A stretch of DNA of 64,000 bases from NCBI GenBank assembly GCA_002449845.1, contig DJXW01000017.1, positions 67,942 to 131,941 of the forward strand. The letters are read 5' to 3'. The notes beneath the pieces were generated by a model. It was not told where the DNA came from. It ran no database searches and saw only the letters and a program-made list of their open reading frames with translations. This document shows positions 62,480 through 64,000 of the stretch, piece by piece (within the stretch, counting starts at the first letter, position 1; each line of letters starts with the position of its first letter). Origin of the DNA: Prevotella sp. UBA6994 (GTDB lineage: Bacteria; Bacteroidota; Bacteroidia; Bacteroidales; Bacteroidaceae). A program made the position numbers and the translations under genes.

Positions 62480-64000
62480 TTATTTCACTTCAAAATCTAA
62501 AGCCTTCAAGTCCTTATCCAATGAAGAACTGCCATAGAGGATTTGGTAACGTCCCTTGCGTGGAGCAAGCTCGTCTATCGACGGGTCATAATACTCAAAC
62601 GCTTCTCCGTCAAGGGTGATCTTGGCTTTTTGCGTTTCGCCCTTTGCCAATTGCAACTTCTGAAATCCCTTGAGCGACTTGATGGGCGCATCGGGATTGT
62701 CGAGCGATTTCACATACACCTGTACGATTTCTGCTCCGTCGCGCTGCCCTGTATTGGTAACGGGAATGGTGATGGTCACCTTTCCGTCAACCTTCATGGA
62801 AGACTTAGACAACTTTCCCTTGCCGTAAGCAAACTGGGTGTAAGACAAGCCATAGCCAAAGGGATAGATGGCATTGCCACGGAAATAGCGATAAGTGCGG
62901 TTCTCCATGCTGTAGTCGAGGAAGTCGGGCAGGTCGTCGTTGCTCGTATAGAAGGTGACGGGCAACTTCCCACTGGGATTGTAATCGCCAAAGAGCACGT
63001 CGGCAAGGGCTTTCGCTCCTCCCTGTCCAGCATACCATGCTTGTACGAGTGCGTCGTATTGGACTTCTATGCTTCCAAAGGCAATGGCTGAACCAGAACA
63101 GTTGACGAAGACCACTGGTTTGCCCGTAGCGTGCATGGCTCTCACAAGACGTTGTTGCACGTTGGGCAACTCGATAGATGCCTTGTCGCCACCCTCTCCT
63201 TCCAACTGTGCCGAAATGCCGCCTATCACGATGATGGCATCTGCTTGCTTCACTTCATTTGACAAATCGGTATAATCCACCAACTTTCTCTCGCACACAT
63301 CTGCTCTGAACATGGCGAATTGTCCATTCCCACGCCTATATTCCATCACGATTTCGTAGGTATTGCCCTTGACCACGTTGAGCGTCTTGTATTCCACGCC
63401 ACGGCGGAAGCCTCTCCTCCCCCTTGATGGCTCGGCATTCTCTATCACCTCGCCATTCACTTTCAGCGTGTAGCCATTATCGGTATTGACGAAATACTTC
63501 AACTCACCCGTGAAGGTTGCCGTGTATTTGCCCGATGCGCGAAGCGACAATGAATCGTTGTTGATTCCATCGGCAAAGCCCCATGCGCCAAAAGTGGAGA
63601 AGTTCAGCTCATTGTAATAGCCTGTCTTGGCAGGCTCACCCATCAGCTCCTTATTATTATACAGCTCCACAAAAATGCCCTTTCCATCGTTGAAATCGTG
63701 CAAATGATGAATCGTGGAATACTCGTCGGTGAGTTCGCAAGCCTTTCTATAAATGACATGGGCATCGGGCAAAGCCGCCTTGATACCATCGAGCAACGAA
63801 TGGGTGTGGTTTTTCGTGGGCGTACCGCCGTAGTTGCCATTGAGCATTGCCGCATCGTTCGCATTGGGACCAACCACGGCTATCGTTCTTATGTCTTTCG
63901 ACAATGGCAAGACGCCATTGTTCTTCAACAACACCATCGACTCTCGTGCCGCTTGCGTTGCCAAGAGATTGTTTTCCTCACTACTGATTACCTGTGGAGC
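62480..64000 (-). CDS. GH3 beta-glycosidase, C-terminal part (5' truncated)
   Basis: The frame is open to the right window edge, giving about 506 residues. It begins within the second GH3 domain (QAARESMVLLKNNGVLPL). A PA14-like insertion follows (about 95-235; LKYFVNTDNGYTLKVNGE). Then come GKLPVTFYTSNDDLP, YRYFRGNAIYPFGYGLSYTQF and a fibronectin III-like C-terminal domain (VTNTGQRDGAEIVQVYV), as expected. The N-terminal barrel with the nucleophile Asp lies outside. GH3 proteins with PA14 insertions are beta-glucosidases or beta-xylosidases that finish oligosaccharide hydrolysis. Probably periplasmic or surface located. Confidence 0.92.
   Translation of the reverse strand, partial: APQVISSEENNLLATQAARESMVLLKNNGVLPLSKDIRTIAVVGPNANDAAMLNGNYGGTPTKNHTHSLLDGIKAALPDAHVIYRKACELTDEYSTIHHLHDFNDGKGIFVELYNNKELMGEPAKTGYYNELNFSTFGAWGFADGINNDSLSLRASGKYTATFTGELKYFVNTDNGYTLKVNGEVIENAEPSRGRRGFRRGVEYKTLNVVKGNTYEIVMEYRRGNGQFAMFRADVCERKLVDYTDLSNEVKQADAIIVIGGISAQLEGEGGDKASIELPNVQQRLVRAMHATGKPVVFVNCSGSAIAFGSIEVQYDALVQAWYAGQGGAKALADVLFGDYNPSGKLPVTFYTSNDDLPDFLDYSMENRTYRYFRGNAIYPFGYGLSYTQFAYGKGKLSKSSMKVDGKVTITIPVTNTGQRDGAEIVQVYVKSLDNPDAPIKSLKGFQKLQLAKGETQKAKITLDGEAFEYYDPSIDELAPRKGRYQILYGSSSLDKDLKALDFEVK

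Overview
The window looks like a chromosomal segment of a Prevotella-type Bacteroidales (Bacteroidota). The grounds are two SusC/SusD pairs, many secreted carbohydrate-active enzymes with the C-terminal tail typical of this group, repeated TAnnTTTG -7 promoter boxes, and almost no Shine-Dalgarno sequences. Family names come from motifs and recall; no search was run.

Layout. (1) 1-8391: end of a TonB-dependent receptor, a DUF4419 protein, a minus-strand operon (GH5 glucanase, VanX-type dipeptidase, inositol-phosphatase-like protein) and malic enzyme MaeB. (2) 8661-11249: an AT-rich pair, a GtrB-like glycosyltransferase and a large unknown membrane protein. (3) 11389-15821: TetR regulator, HAD phosphatase, MFS transporter, beta-helix lipoprotein, cytidine deaminase, all on the plus strand. 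(4) 15942-16125: tRNA-Ser(GCT) and tRNA-Glu(CTC), followed by a repeat-rich gap. (5) 16885-24541: membrane-anchored AraC regulator, carboxylesterase lipoprotein, and minus-strand CE1-like esterase, Sel1 protein and GH43 enzyme. (6) 24736-44190: a probable 19.5-kb operon, GH98, FAS1 lipoprotein, SusC, SusD, two more FAS1 lipoproteins, SusC, SusD. With the esterases and GH43 it looks like a polysaccharide utilisation locus, possibly for xylan (inference). (7) 44616-47235: a type II restriction-modification island with a structured leader RNA and terminator in front of a frameshifted HNH endonuclease gene, converging on a methyltransferase and a small XRE regulator. (8) 48230-64000, minus strand: a second degradation locus for a uronic-acid polysaccharide (LamG/lyase protein, GH88, lyase/beta-helix fusion), a SusR-like regulator, a 1,250-residue modular surface protein and a truncated GH3.

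How it works together. In the first locus, surface enzymes (GH98, GH43, esterases) would cut and de-esterify a plant glycan, the SusCD pairs and FAS1 lipoproteins would capture and import the pieces, and a membrane AraC regulator may sense them. In the second, lyases would make unsaturated uronyl oligomers, GH88 would remove the unsaturated end, and the propeller-AraC protein would regulate.

Most interesting signals: a terminator/antiterminator arrangement before the restriction endonuclease gene; that gene's frameshift inside its HNH domain; three FAS1 lipoproteins interleaved with two SusCD pairs; one unnamed beta-rich module shared by three otherwise different secreted proteins; a lyase/beta-helix fusion; and related purine/pyrimidine-rich repeats in inverted orientation on either side of the lyase operon.
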